The translations under genes and the position numbers were made by a program. 64,000 nucleotides of DNA from Tupaia tana (lineage: Eukaryota > Chordata > Mammalia > Scandentia > Tupaiidae), in assembly GCA_026018925.1 (NCBI GenBank), contig JAKSZU010000016.1:53278496-53342495 (forward strand). The letters are read 5' to 3'. This document shows, piece after piece, positions 53,067 through 63,960 of the stretch. The stretch's first letter is position 1. Each line of letters starts with the position of its first letter. The notes under the pieces were generated by a model. That model had not been told where the DNA came from. It worked only from the letters and a program-made list of their open reading frames with translations, and did no database searches.

Positions 53067-53261
53067 TTTTTTTTTTTTTTAAGAATTATTAATTTAATTT
53101 TATTTTCTATTATTATTATAGTTATTATTATTATCTTTAAATTTGACCGGAGACAGAGAGAAAGGGAAGGTGAGAAAGCAAGTTGCCAGGTTCAGGACTT
53201 GAACCACAGTCGATTATGTGGGAGTCTGGCACCTTAACTACCACTCCACCTGCCAACCGCC
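53067..53261 (-). repeat. tRNA-SINE type 2
   Basis: TTTGACCGGAGACAGAG to CTCCACCTGCCAACC. Confidence 0.88.
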
Positions 53262-53297
53262 TTTTCTTTCTAATTGACAAGTAAAAACTATATATAG

Positions 53298-53560
53298 GGA
53301 CCAGCAGTTAGCATAATGGCTATGTTGCTGGATTCCCACGTAGTCGACCGCGGTTCACGTCCTGGACCCTGTGACTTAAAACTCACGCCGGACACGTGTG
53401 TGTGTGTGCCCAAGATCCCGAGAGGAGAACGGAGGAGAAGGGATTGTGGTGTGGCCATCCCCCCTGGGGGGTGATTTCTCACTTTCTGTCTCCCTGTCTG
53501 ACGAGCGCACGCGCCCTATGGCAAAAACCTCTCCAAAAACAAACAAACAAACGAACAAAC
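53298..53560 (+). repeat. tRNA-SINE type 1
   Basis: Perfect 15-bp TSD AAAAACTATATATAG at 53283-53297 and 53561-53575; (AAAC)n tail. Confidence 0.96.
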
Positions 53561-53573
53561 AAAAACTATATAT

Positions 53574-53695
53574 AGATGCTCCTTGACTTATGATGAGTAA
53601 CGTCCTGATAAACCCATTACAAAGTCCCAGTAAGCCCACTGTAAAGTTAAAAACGGTTTGTGATGAACCGTCATTAAGTCAGGGGCTGTCTATAT
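53574..53695. mobile_element. Possible non-autonomous DNA transposon (Tigger/MER2-like)
   Basis: Left TATAGATGCTCCTTGACTTATGA and, on the other strand, right TATAGACAGCCCCTGACTTAATG are inverted ends; target TATA. Confidence 0.5.
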
Positions 53696-53696
53696 C

Positions 53697-53934
53697 ATTC
53701 TGGTATACAATATAGTGTATAGAAGTCTGTATATGTTGTGGAATGGCTAAATCAAGCTATTTAACACACGCATTACATTACATATTTATTTGTGGCAAGA
53801 ACACTTATAATCTCTCTTAGCAATTTGCAAGCATACCATAGCTTGTTATTAGCTGTAGCCACCATGGTGTACAAAAGAGCTCCTCCTAAGATTTTGCGTG
53901 GGTTATTATTTGTTTTTATCTTTTCAAAAATTAT
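53697..53934. mobile_element. L1 LINE 3' fragment
   Basis: GTGGCAAGAACACTTATAATC and CTCTTAGCAATTTGCAAGC, an L1 3' pattern. Confidence 0.55.
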
Positions 53935-54008
53935 TTAATTGATTATTATTATTATTTTAAAATTTGCTATGGAGCATGTGCACTCACTGGAGAGAAAGAG
54001 CAGGGGGG

Positions 54009-54062
<54 letters not shown>

Positions 54063-54127
54063 AAGCCCCAGGCCGCTGGCAGCCATGTGTGAATCCAGTG
54101 CCTTAACCACCATGCCACCTGCTGGCC
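53935..54127 (-). repeat. tRNA-SINE, type 2/type 1 intermediate, with (GA)n
   Basis: TTTGCTATGGAGCATGTGC then a (GA)n run of about 50 bases and a shortened head ending ATGCCACCTGCTGGCC. Confidence 0.8.
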
Positions 54128-54129
54128 TG

Positions 54130-54554
54130 TTTGCTTTTATGGTACTGATCTGTAGGACGCCTTAGATACTCCATATGGCCTGGATATTGATCCTCAGACT
54201 GTTTTATGGGTTGCAGACATTCTCCTAAACTGTCACTGCTTTTCGGCTTTGTTCCTGGTGTCTCCAGACAAGATTCAGGAACAAAGAGTTAAGTAGAGAG
54301 TGGGGGCAGTTGAAGATGGAGTGAGGGGTGGAAAAACATCCCCAAGAAGGGTCTAGGTGAGCAGGCAGGAAATAATCTATACAGAATTGGTGAACATTAC
54401 AGTTCTCATTGTTATGCTTTTCATCTGTTGATGATTTTTGTACCTTATTGACGTGCCTTTGCAATCTGTGCATTTTTACCCATGTAGTAGAACTTTTTGG
54501 GGTAAATGATATTTTTGAACAATGGGATGGTTTGACAACTTTATGTTCCCTTTA
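54130..54554. other. Gene-free stretch
   Basis: AT-rich after 54370; no element recognised. Confidence 0.35.
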
Positions 54555-54566
54555 AGAACATCGTGC

Positions 54567-54798
54567 GTTGGCCCTGTAGTCTAGTGATTAAGGGGGTCAG
54601 ATCTCACATGGCCAACTGATTTGAACTGCAGTCCCTATGGCTTGAAAAACACACCAGGCACATGTGTGTGCATGCCCCAGATCCCAATAGGATAGAGAAA
54701 TGGAGAAGAGATTGCAGTGTGATCATGGGGTGGGGGGTTTTCTCACTCTCCTTCTCTCTTTTTCTGGCAAGCCCATGTGCCCTCTGGCATTAAAAATA
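54567..54798 (+). repeat. tRNA-SINE type 3
   Basis: TSD AAGAACATCGTG / AAGAACATTGTG; ends CCATGTGCCCTCTGGCATT. Confidence 0.9.
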
Positions 54799-54835
54799 AA
54801 GAACATTGTGAAAGTATTTTCATTCATGTTTGTTT

Positions 54836-54963
54836 TGTGCCAGAGGGCACGTGCATGGGTGAGAGAGAGAGAGAGAGAGAACCTCCTTGGGTTCTCTGGC
54901 TGGTCACACGGCAATCCTTTTTCCTCTGATTCTCTGTCCCATCACTGTGCTTTGGGGGCCGGC
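54836..54963 (-). repeat. tRNA-SINE type 3, head missing
   Basis: TTGTGCCAGAGGGCACGTG to TTTGGGGGCCGGCCC, with an internal deletion. Confidence 0.7.
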
Positions 54964-55044
54964 CCATTTTCTTTCATTTTTGTTCAGATTTTCTTGGAAT
55001 TAATTTTAAGCTAGCAATGACCCGTCTTTATATTTGGCAGTCTT

Positions 55045-55377
55045 GTCTTTTCTTTTCTTTTCTTTTCTTTTCTTTTCTTTTCTTTTCTTTTCTTTTCTTT
55101 TCTTTTCTTTTCTTTTCTTTTCTTTGAAGAGGTTTTTGCTATAGGGCGCGTGTGCTCGCCAGACAGACATAGAGAGACAGAGAGATAGAAAGCGAGAAAT
55201 CACCCCCCAGGGGGGATGGCCACGCCGCAATCCCTTCTCCTCCATTCTCCTCTCGGGATCTTGGGCACGCACGCACACGCACCCGGCATGAGTTTTAAGC
55301 CACTGGGTCCGGGACGCGAACTGCGGTCAACTACTTGGGAGTCCAGCGACATAGCCATTACGCTAACTGCTGGTCCC
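55045..55377 (-). repeat. tRNA-SINE type 1 with (TTTTC)n tail
   Basis: TSD GGCAGTCTT at 55036-55044 and 55378-55386. The tail is about 15 TTTTC units (55046-55123). Confidence 0.95.
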
Positions 55378-55399
55378 GGCAGTCTTTTCTTTTCTTTTC

Positions 55400-55735
55400 T
55401 TCTTTTTTAATTTCAAAATCGTGTTGGGCTCCAATTAAATCGCCTTAAAGCAGTTTGGTTAAAATGATTATAATTGCTAGGCATTGGTTTGTGAATTGAT
55501 AAAAATCTGTCCATCCCAGGTGATTTCATTTTTACAAATTTGTACATGTTAAAGCATTTGTGTGTAACCTGTAGCTGGCTTTGTTTTAAGAAGTGAATTC
55601 CTTTCAACGCTAGATGAACTGCGGTAACTTCCTGATCCACTGCCCCCAACCATCACCCCAAAGCTTGTCACAGACCCTGGCTTCTCTCCACACACTTTCC
55701 TGGCAGGTTCTACCAAGTAGGTGGTCATAGACTTT
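55400..55735. other. Gene-free single-copy stretch
   Basis: AT-rich, no repeat or coding pattern recognised. Confidence 0.4.
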
Positions 55736-55740
55736 TTTTC

Positions 55741-55977
55741 CGTTTTTTTTTTTTTTTTTTTTCATTGTTTACTTTAGGGTGAGTGTGCTTGCTAGAGAGA
55801 GAGACAAAGAGACAGAAAGTGAGAAATCACTCCCAGGGGGATGGCCACACCGCAATCCCTTCTCTGTTTTCCTCTCAGGATTTTGTGCAAACACACACAC
55901 TGGCGCCCATCCTGTTCCAAGTCGCTGGTGGTAGGCTTGAACTGCTGCCCACTATGTGGGAGTCCTGTGCTGGCCCA
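55741..55977 (-). repeat. tRNA-SINE, type 1/3
   Basis: TSD TCATAGACTT / CCATAGACTT; the head is shortened. Confidence 0.85.
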
Positions 55978-56219
55978 GCCATAGACTTCTAAGTAGAGGG
56001 CAGACGTCCATTCTAACCCGAGTCCAACTCCAAAGCCTTTTCCCTGAAGAAAGGCACGGTCCCTCACATTTTCATGTTGTTAATCAAGATTTTTCCATTT
56101 TTGTGGCTTGGATAAAGCCATCTTTAGGAAGAAAAATAAGTACAAAGTCCCGTGCAGGAAGGCACGTTTATCACCATTGTCTACTTCTGGGGGGTGGAAA
56201 AAAAGCGAAGATTAGGAAG

Positions 56220-56680
56220 ACTGTCGCGTTTTAACGCTGAGACACGACAGAGCGGAGGCTATGGTTTCTGATCACTGCTCGGGGGTTTCCGGCAAGCCAG
56301 GCATGACGGGACCTGCACAGGGCGAGCTCCTCGGGATGACGCGACCTTGCTGTCACAGGGAAACCGGACTCGCAGGCTAGGGGACAAAACGAGCCTCAGG
56401 AAACTTTCCACCAACGCACGCTGAGCGCCCAGGCTGGCCGGTCGGGCGCTCCCGGTGTCTGCTGCCCCCGCGCGGCCGCGCCGCAGTCCTGCACCCCCAG
56501 GGCCGTGCGCTCGAGAGCTGGCGGGCGCCGGGGCTTCCAGCTGGCCTGCCTCGCGCTCGGTCCTGGACCTAAGGCAGTTCTCCAGGTAGCCGGGCAGAGA
56601 CGGGGATGGCGCCCCCTGGCGTTGTGCAGTGCGGCGGCCACTGGTAACCGGGTTAGCTCACCGGGTTTTCCCCGAAACCA
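56220..56680. promoter_or_regulatory. CpG island without an assigned gene
   Basis: About 460 bases dense in CpG (clusters such as CCGCGCGGCCGCGCC near 56468), the richest in the window apart from CLDN4. A GTAGCC donor-like site follows CTCCAG at 56585, and GGCGCCCCCTGGCG at 56608-56621 matches 12 of 14 positions of the CTCF core. It lies about 6 kb upstream of TMEM270 exon 1 and 12 kb from METTL27. It could be a non-coding RNA promoter, a distal TMEM270 exon or an insulator. Confidence 0.55.
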
Positions 56681-56953
56681 TGCAAACGGAAATTGAAGTC
56701 CACACAGTACAGGAGAGCCCGGAGGGCCTTGGACTTGGTCCTGAATAGGAAGGGGCAGCGGTAAGTGGGGAGTGAGCCATTGAACTGAGGGTGGAGGGTT
56801 CCCAGCTGAAGGATCTAAATTGGGGGCTTCTCCTGCGGCAGCTTCTGGGTTCATCCTGGCAGGTAGGGGACATTATTCATTCATTTCTGAATTCAACACG
56901 TATTTATGGAGCTCCTTCTATACGCTCGGAACAATAGTGGCAAGATTCATGGT

Positions 56954-57094
56954 CCTGGGGCCGCAGGTGGCATGGTGGTTAAGGTGTTGGATTCCCACAT
57001 GGCCAACCACAGTTTGAATCCTGGACCTGGCTGCTTGCTTTCTTACTTTCTGTCTCTCCCTCTCTCACTCTGTCTCTCTCTGACCAAATTAAAA

Positions 57095-57137
<43 letters not shown>

Positions 57138-57440
57138 AGTTCTTTTGGGGGGGGGGAGAGGCTTTTCCCTATAGGGCGCGTGTGCTCACCAGACAGACAG
57201 AGAGAGACATAGAGACAGAAAGCGAGAAATCACCCCCTGGGGGGATGGCCACGCCGCAATCCCTTCTCCTTCATTCTCCTGTCAGGATCTTGGGCACGCA
57301 CGCATATGCGCCCGGCGTGAGTTTTAAGCCACCGGGTCCGGGATGCGAACTGTGGTCGACTACGTGGGAGTCCAGCGACACAGCCATTACGCTAACTGCT
57401 GGTTCCCAATAAAATAGTTCTTTAAAAATACAATAATAAA
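56954..57440 (+). repeat. tRNA-SINE type 2, interrupted in its tail
   Basis: TSD AAGATTCATGGT at 56942 and 57444; (AATA)n tail hosts a type 1 copy. Confidence 0.9.
57142..57408 (-). repeat. tRNA-SINE type 1
   Basis: Inserted in the (AATA)n tail; the flank AATAAAGTTCTTT recurs as AATAAAATAGTTCTTT. Confidence 0.93.
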
Positions 57441-57984
57441 AAAAGATTCATGGTTCTTGCCTTCAGTGGTGGCTTGGTGGGGAAGGAAGGCTGGGAAGGA
57501 TGTGATGCTGGTGGGATTTCTGACTGGTGGGACAGCACGGGTGTGACTATCCTTCCTAGGCTTGGTTAGAGGAGGTCCTGAGTCAATTTCATACTCCAGG
57601 GGAGACCTCTGACCTTTGCACTATATGTCCAGGCTTTGTGTGCCCTTCTGTGCCCGTCCCCTCCCATGGCCTGGGCAGCCGCAGAGTCACAGAGAGGCTT
57701 AGTTGAAATCTAGCTTGGGGACCAAGATAAGGGCTCTGGTGGAAGGGGGAGGGCAGGCGACTAGACCTGAGAGTGAGACCTGGGCCTGGTGTCCCAGCGG
57801 GGTCTCCCTGAGGGGCTGTGGGCCAGTCAGGTCTCTTCAACCTCAGGTCCTGTCTGATCCCAGGGAGTCAGGTCATTATGAGGCCAAGGGGGGCCAGACG
57901 GTGGCAGAGCGGCAATGCGACCGCCGCCATGCTGGCCCACATGCAAAGGTCCCAGGGCTCCCTGTGGAAGATTTACCTTTCCAG

Positions 57985-58207
57985 GGTCCTTTTTTAAGTT
58001 TTGCTATGGGGCAGGTGTGCTCACTGAAGAAAGATGCAGGGGTGGGGGGAGGCTGGTGAGAAAGTACCCCCTCAGGGGGCCATGCTGCAACCCCCTTCTC
58101 TTCCTCACACATCTCGGCATGTTTTTCAAGCCACCAGGTCTGGGACTCAAACCACGCAGTTGGCCATGTGGGATCTTGCCGACTCAACCACCGTGCCCCT
58201 GGCTGGC
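57985..58207 (-). repeat. tRNA-SINE type 3
   Basis: TTTGCTATGGGGCAGGTG to TGCCCCTGGCTGGCC. Confidence 0.85.
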
Positions 58208-58254
58208 CTCTGGGTTCCCTTCTGGTCTCCCTCCCTCTGGGCCTCGCCTCTCTC

Positions 58255-58530
58255 TGCCCTGGTCTACCCTCCTCCCCACCACTGCCTCTGATCACCTTGC
58301 CGCTTTGGTCCTTCAATGGCTCCTATCACCAACAGAATATTCCATGACACACGTGGTCCTTGCCCACCTTGTCACTGACCTCCACTCCTCCCCAAATCCT
58401 ATAATGCTCTAGGAATATCGATTGCTGGCTCGTGCTGTTCCCTCTGGCTGGACCATTCTTTACACTTTCTGGTTTGGAAAACTACCCATCCTTCAAACTC
58501 AGCCCTGGGCTCATCGTGCCACAGTGCTGT
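58255..58530 (+). mobile_element. L2 LINE fragment
   Basis: CTTCAATGGCTCCTATCACC and GCTGTTCCCTCTGGCTGGACC. Confidence 0.65.
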
Positions 58531-59629
58531 TTTCTCCCACAAATGGGGGTGGGGAGCAAGAGCTGAGGATGGCTGAGGACGTTGCAAGGTCTGCCCTCTA
58601 GACCCCAGCTCTTTCTCCAGGAGAAGGAACGAGGAGGTGAACTGGCCTGGCTCGGGAAAGTCAACGTTGACATTGCAGGGTCTCCTTCGGGCAGGCTGCC
58701 ACGTACGGCTGGGCAGGTTGCGTCCTGCACAAATGTGCCCGGCCGAGGAACTGAGTGGGGGCTGAAATCGTGCCCTGTGTCTGCACAGAGGGTCCTCTCC
58801 TCACAGAGCCGGCCCTCACAGTGTCCTGTCCACTGAGGGTGGAGCGTGCTTTTGAAACATGTCCAGGCATGGGGGCCTGGTCCTGCAGCCTCTTCCACTC
58901 CCTTCCTAGGCAGCTCTCCCCTGGGGGTGTCCCCAGTCTTCACCACCCCTGGAGCAAGTCCACAGGCCCTTTCTTTCCCAGCATGAGAAGCGCTGTGATG
59001 AAGGTTCTGAATTCTCTGAGAATTCCAGGTCCCTGACCCTAATCCCCAGCTCCAGCAACCTCTCCAGGATGCTCCAGGGAGACTGCAGCCTCCTGGTTGC
59101 CCCCGCTGGCTCCGGAGGATGTGGTAACTCAACAGCTGACCTCTTTGCCTCAGTGCCTGCCCCTCTTCAGGTATCCAGAGGCCTCACTGCAGTGGTTTCT
59201 CTTCCTGTCCACCGAAACTCTTCCCAGAACCCACTGAAGTGTCACTCCTTTCTTTGCTTTGTGACTGGGACCAGCCCTTAGCAAAATGTGAGACGAATGA
59301 ATGGAGTGGGAGTGCTCAGGTAGGGACCTTCAGGTTTGAGAACAGGCTACACCCTACAGGCTGCTGTCTGCCTCTCAGTGTTTAGTCACTTGTGGCCCTG
59401 GGGATAAAGGTTTCTATTTCCCACATCATTGATACGTTGGGATTTGGCAATCTGGAGTTGATGTTCAACCGGAAGTAGACAAGAAAAGAAGTAGCTCCTG
59501 TTCTCCTGCCCCTTGAGCAGGGTGACTCTCAGGCGTGTTCTGCCGTATTTCCCAGGAGTTCTAGCCAGATCGAGCCCCGGCTGCTCAAAGGGAAACCCTG
59601 CTTTCTCTCTCTCTTTTGATCTGTCTTTT
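58531..59629. other. Single-copy stretch
   Basis: One kilobase, GC-rich, without a repeat I recognise; a 216-codon minus frame (59132-58482) has no known family. Confidence 0.45.
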
Positions 59630-59856
59630 TTTTTTTTTTTTTGGAGAGGTTTTTGCCATAGGGCGCGTGTGCTCGCCAGACAGACAGAGAGAGACAGAGA
59701 GATTCACCCCCCAGGGGGGATGGCCACGCCGCAATCCCTTCTCCTCCATTCTCCTCTCAGGATCTTCGTGAGTTTAAGCCGCCGGGTCCGGGACTCGAAC
59801 CACGGTCGACTATGTGGGAGTCCAGCGACATAGCCATTACGCTAACTGCTGGTCCC
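59630..59856 (-). repeat. tRNA-SINE type 1, two internal deletions
   Basis: Lacks AGAAAGCGAGAAA and the GGGCACGCACGCACACG stretch; otherwise near consensus. Confidence 0.92.
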
Positions 59857-60194
59857 TGTCATTTGTTTTTAATGATCTTAAGTCTTCTGATGGCACAACT
59901 TACAAATCTATGCTGATGGTATATCTCTTCTTTCATCCTTTGAATAAATTGGCAGAAGCACCACTACCAATCACAGTAGACAGTAGTTTTTCAGTTTCTA
60001 TGTGGTTTTGAACAGTTGTCTCACAATTGAAATATAACTTAGTCTGACTTAGATAATAAAATTCAAAGGTAAAATTTAACTAAGTCTTGTGACGCTGACT
60101 TTCAAAAGCATCTGATATTACACATCATTGATAAAATATGTAAAGTGTTATATATTCTTTGATAGTATACACAAACCACACTAAAATGCCTTTC

Positions 60195-60454
60195 TTTTTT
60201 GGGGGAGAGGTTTTTGCTATAGGGCGCGTGCACTCGCCGGAAAGACAGAGAGAGACAGAGAGACAGAAAGCGAGAAATCACCCCATCAGAGGGGATGGCC
60301 ATGCCACAATCCCTTCTCCATTCTCCTCTCGGGTTATTGGGCATGCACATACACGTGCCCGGCGTGAGTTTAAGCCACCGGGTCCAGGACTCGAACCACG
60401 GTCAACTATGTGGGAGTCCAGCGACATAGCCATTACAGCAACTGCTGGTCCCTT
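60195..60454 (-). repeat. tRNA-SINE type 1 in the CYCS pseudogene 3' UTR
   Basis: TSD ATGCCTTTC / ATGTCTTTC at 60186-60194 and 60455-60463. Confidence 0.93.
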
Positions 60455-60789
60455 ATGTCTTTCAATAAGTAAAAGGCAGAGTTTTGGATACAGAGAATTC
60501 TAATTAGATTGGCATAGTTATGACCAAATATATCAAGCAGACATCACTACCTTATCTTCAGCCCTTGCCTTTCACAGTGAATGAACACAGATTAAAACAT
60601 AGATGAGTCTGCTTGGTTTTGAGAAGTGAAGGGATTTCTCCAGCATTTATATATTCATATATCCAGTAACATATAAGCCTAAATAAAAAGCCAATCTCCA
60701 GTAGATTTTGAGATGGCATTCACCATCTTTGTAGAAAGACGAGCATCACTAATGAATTACCAAGTTTATCTTTAGAAAGGGCAAATAGT

Positions 60790-60975
60790 GGAGCCGGCAG
60801 GTGGCGAGGTGGTCAAGGCAGCTAGACTCCCACATGGCTGACTGTGGTTTGAGTCCCGGACCTGGCAGCTTGCTTTCTCACTCTCCTTATCTCTTTCTGG
60901 TCAACTTCAATTAAAAAAAAAAAAAAAAAAAAAGACAACAAATTAAATTAAATAATTCTTTTTTTAAAAAAAGAG
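60790..60975 (+). repeat. tRNA-SINE type 2 in the CYCS pseudogene 3' UTR
   Basis: GCAAATAGTG / GAAAATAGTG flanks; head GGAGCCGGCAGGTGGCGAGG. Confidence 0.9.
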
Positions 60976-61262
60976 AAAATAGTGATAGCACTTACTAAAC
61001 TGAAATTACTATCAAAATATAAAAACCCAACAACATTCATTTAACCACAAGCCTGTCTTACTTACATCAGGACTGTCCAACAAAAACATCCTGTCAGCCA
61101 TTCATGATCTGAGTTCTGGTGTAGGAGATCAGTTAAAATATGGCACACATAAAAAAGGTGAAACATATCTGTTCTGTCATGAATAAGGTAATGGCCACCT
61201 TTTACTCGTTAGTAGCTTCTTTAAGATAAGTTATCAACTCTGCTCTTTCGGACTTCTTTTTT

Positions 61263-61529
61263 TTTTTTTTTTTTTGGAGAGGTTTTTGCTATAGGGCCCA
61301 TGTGCTCTCCAGAAAGACAGAGAGAGAGACAGAGAGACAGAAAGTGAGAAATCATCCCCCAGGGGGGATGGCCACACCGCAATCTCTTCTTCTCCATTCT
61401 CCTCTCGGGATCTTGGGCATGCACGCACACGCGCCCGGCGTGAGTTTTTAAACCTCTGGGTCCAGGATGCGAACCACGGTCGACTACATGGAGTCCAGTG
61501 ACATAGCCATTACGCTAACTGCTGGTCCC
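61263..61529 (-). repeat. tRNA-SINE type 1 inside the CYCS pseudogene reading frame
   Basis: TSD TCGGACTTCTTTTT / TCGGATTTCTTTTT at 61248 and 61530 is duplicated cytochrome c coding sequence (KKSE). Confidence 0.96.
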
Positions 61530-61875
61530 TCGGATTTCTTTTTAATGCCAGAGAAGGTCATTTCTCTCCCAGGTATGTATTTCCTGGGATTCTCCTAGTC
61601 CTCCATCAGTGTATCCTCTCCCCAGGTGATGCCTTTGTTCCTGTTGGCATCCGTGTAAGAGAATCCAGGGGCCTGACCCGTCTTCTGCCCAGATAGACCA
61701 TGGAGATTTGGGCCGGTCTTGTGCTCGCCTCCCTTTTCCACGGTGTGGCACTGGGCACACTTCTGAGCACAAATCTTCTTGCCTTTTTCAACATCACCCA
61801 TTCTTAATTCTCTCTTTTGTTGTTCGGGATACTAAGGTTCCTGCTCAGAAGCCGGACATCCTTCTCTCTTCTCTC

Positions 61876-61962
61876 TCTCTTAAAGATACGATCTCCCATG
61901 TCACAGTCCCCTGCTTCAGCCTCCCATCGTGGGAGTATAGGCACATGTTACCCCCCCAGCCT
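61876..61962 (-). repeat. 7SL-derived SINE fragment
   Basis: Minus strand ATGTGCCTATACTCCC, GGGAGGCTGAAGCAGG, GGGAGATCGTATCTTT; more diverged than the copy at 52940. Confidence 0.5.
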
Positions 61963-62402
61963 TTAGATTGGACTGAGAATCAAACCAGGGCCTCTACTTG
62001 GAGCCAAAGCCTTAGCAGTCCAGCAGCAGGCTGCTGGGGCTGGGCTGAGCCCACTCCTTAGCACGCCTGTAAGCTTGCTTCCTGCCCCTGCCTCGTGGCC
62101 TGTGTGGATGCTTGCAGGGACCACCTCCTGAATCAACTGCTTGCCTTTCTTTGGTTGTCATTCCGGGGCCTCCTCCTGGGGAGTCTAACCTGGAGGCAGC
62201 TTGGCTCCAAGACACCACACTCCGCTCCTGCCATGACTGCCCGATTTGGACTGAAGTCTCAGAGGGAGCAGTGAAGGGGCAGGAGCCATGCAAAGGGGGG
62301 TTTCTTGTAGCAACTGGGTCCCCACGGTAACTCAGTCCCCACCCCAGGGCATCTGTGAGGTCACCCCACCTCTCCCAGCTGCACCAGGGGAAGGAGGCAG
62401 AC

Positions 62403-62474
62403 ATGGAGGCCACCCCTCCGGTCAGACCCAGCCTTGTGGGGATTTTCCTGCAGGTCATGAGGCTCTCCGTGCTG
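62403..62474 (+). CDS. TMEM270: TMEM270 (WBSCR28), first coding exon only
   Basis: The 24 codons MEATPPVRPSLVGIFLQVMRLSVL closely match the N-terminus of human TMEM270, a predicted multi-pass membrane protein of unknown function encoded next to METTL27. The exon ends CTG and is followed at once by the donor GTGAGC, phase 0. Upstream sequence is GGAGGCAGAC before ATGG, an acceptable start. I searched the remaining 1.5 kb by eye for the expected second exon (a QNRDHLYNF-like start) and did not find it, so the gene continues beyond the window. The hydrophobic run at residues 11-24 begins its first membrane segment. Confidence 0.85.
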
Positions 62475-62701
62475 GTGAGCGGGGCCTGGGGAGGCAGCAT
62501 GATGAGGGCACACCCAGCCCTTTGCAGCACCTCAGGGCTGCTGGCCCCAAGCCCTACCTGTCCCACTCGGGGGAACTAGGTAGCTGCTTACCTTTGGGAG
62601 TTATCTGACCGCTCCCAGAAGCTCCACCCCCAAGCCACAGTACTGGAATGCTCTCTATAGAGGGCCACTGGGTTAAGCATTGCTCTTCCCATCCCTCTTT
62701 T
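62475..62701 (+). other. TMEM270: Start of TMEM270 intron 1
   Basis: Begins with the GTGAGC donor; single-copy. Confidence 0.6.
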
Positions 62702-62937
62702 AAATTTAATTGATTAATTTTGCCAGAGGGGATGCATGCTTGCTGGAGAGAGACAGAGAGAGAGAGGGAAAGCAAGAAAGCACCCCCATGCTGCGTCATA
62801 CCACAATCTCTTCTCCTCTATTGCTCTGTCCTTTCGGGATTTGGGGCATGCATGCACTCGTGCCCAGCGTGTTTCTCGGGCTGCTGGGTCCAGCCATGCA
62901 GGATCCGGCTACCCTCACCATGCCATGGGCTGGCCCT
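62702..62937 (-). repeat. tRNA-SINE type 3 in TMEM270 intron 1
   Basis: CATCCCTCTTTT / TCATCTCTCTTTT flanks; head ends CATGGGCTGGCCC. Confidence 0.88.
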
Positions 62938-63029
62938 CATCTCTCTTTTTTAAACATGCAAATGCTTGCAGTCGCTGGGGCACACCTCCAAATCATACTC
63001 TCTCAGTGGTCTCCTGGGCGTGCCACTGG

Positions 63030-63095
63030 GGCATACTGTGCCTCTATTTCCTTTCCTGTAAAACAGATCTTATAGGATCATGTGGGATGTACTAG
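63030..63095 (+). repeat. MIR fragment
   Basis: GTGCCTCTATTTCCTTTCCTG and TAAAACAG. Confidence 0.5.
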
Positions 63096-63716
63096 GTTTC
63101 CACCCTTCCCGGTCTCCACATCATTCGTGACTGGGGGTGGAAGGAAGACCCTACTTCCCGCCTCACTCTCACTCCTCTCTTCATGTGCCTCTTAGTCTTC
63201 TTTCCTGGCACAGCTGTGTCCCCTGAGCCTGCTAATCCAACCCCCGAGGGGGGCATGCGGCCAGCCTCCATCCTACAGCCGCCTCCCACCCTGTCCCTCA
63301 GAGGCTCCAGGACCCAAACCCTGGTAGTCCCCATGATGTGGAGCATGGGGGAGTGTGTCTCAACTCTTGGGCTACGGTCACTCAGGTTGGGGGTGGGTTT
63401 CTCTCAGCTCTAGGACTCAAGTAGTTTTCTCGCTCACAGCCTCTTCTCTCACCCAACCTCACTCCTCAATCTCAGTGATGGAGACGCCATTGCCCAATTG
63501 TCACCCAAAGCAGATACTGCCAATCTTCAAGGCTCCCCCCTTCAGTGGGTCTCTGCCATTGACTCTACCACTCCTTCAGCGTCTCACATCTCTCTACCCC
63601 TACAACGCTGTCCCTGTCCTTTGTCCCCAGCTGCTCCCCTGCCTCCAGGAGGCCGCTGGAGGGAAGGCTGACCCACGTTCAAGTCCTACAGGACTGAGGC
63701 AGGGGAGGTCACTCCT

Positions 63717-63760
63717 TGTGATGGTGATGGTGATGGTGGTGGTGGTGGTGATGGTGAGGC
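63717..63760. repeat. (TGGTGA)n / (TGG)n microsatellite
   Basis: GTGATGG and GTGGTGG units. Confidence 0.95.
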
Positions 63761-63869
63761 AGCCTCCTTTGTCTGGAGTACTGTAGAGAATCATTTACAT
63801 CCAACAGAAGGAAAACTGAATGTCATTGGCAATGCCTTCAGTGCCCCCCTCAAAACAGAGCACTTAAAA

Positions 63870-63960
63870 GTAGACAAAGGTCATCCTCGTATGTGGGGTG
63901 ACTGAGACCCAGAGTGGGGAGGACCTGGTGCAAGGTCGCCAGAATCCCATCCTTCTGTCT
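63870..63960 (-). repeat. MIR fragment
   Basis: GGGTGACTGAGACCCAGAGTGGGG and GGTGCAAGGTCGCC. Confidence 0.55.

Larger units (their letters stand above)
56868..57500 (-). mobile_element. L2 LINE 3' end, split by a SINE nest
   Basis: TTCATTCATTTCTGAATTCAAC and TTTATGGAGCTCCTTCTATACGC, resuming after 57441. Confidence 0.65.
59858..61858 (-). pseudogene. CYCS: Processed cytochrome c pseudogene with UTRs, cut by three SINEs
   Basis: The minus strand from 61801 reads [10 protein letters not shown] and continues with the haem-binding [13 protein letters not shown] and [15 protein letters not shown] then replaces a leucine codon after MED; reading on gives ENPRKYIPG, and GIKKKSE at 61544. A type 1 SINE (61263-61529) splits the frame there. 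Beyond it the frame resumes as KSERAELITYLKEATNE with TAA at 61202-61204. The 5' flank to about 61858 resembles the CYCS 5' UTR, with its exon junction already joined, and the AT-rich DNA down to about 59858 resembles the long CYCS 3' UTR. There is no intron, so this is a retrocopy. Two more SINEs interrupt the 3' [11 protein letters not shown] is the general mammalian form and not the hominid one. The in-frame stop and the insertion make it dead as a respiratory protein. Confidence 0.92.

Noticed and set aside
58482-59132. 216-codon minus-strand frame
   Set aside because: Compositional; no recognisable domain and no start context.
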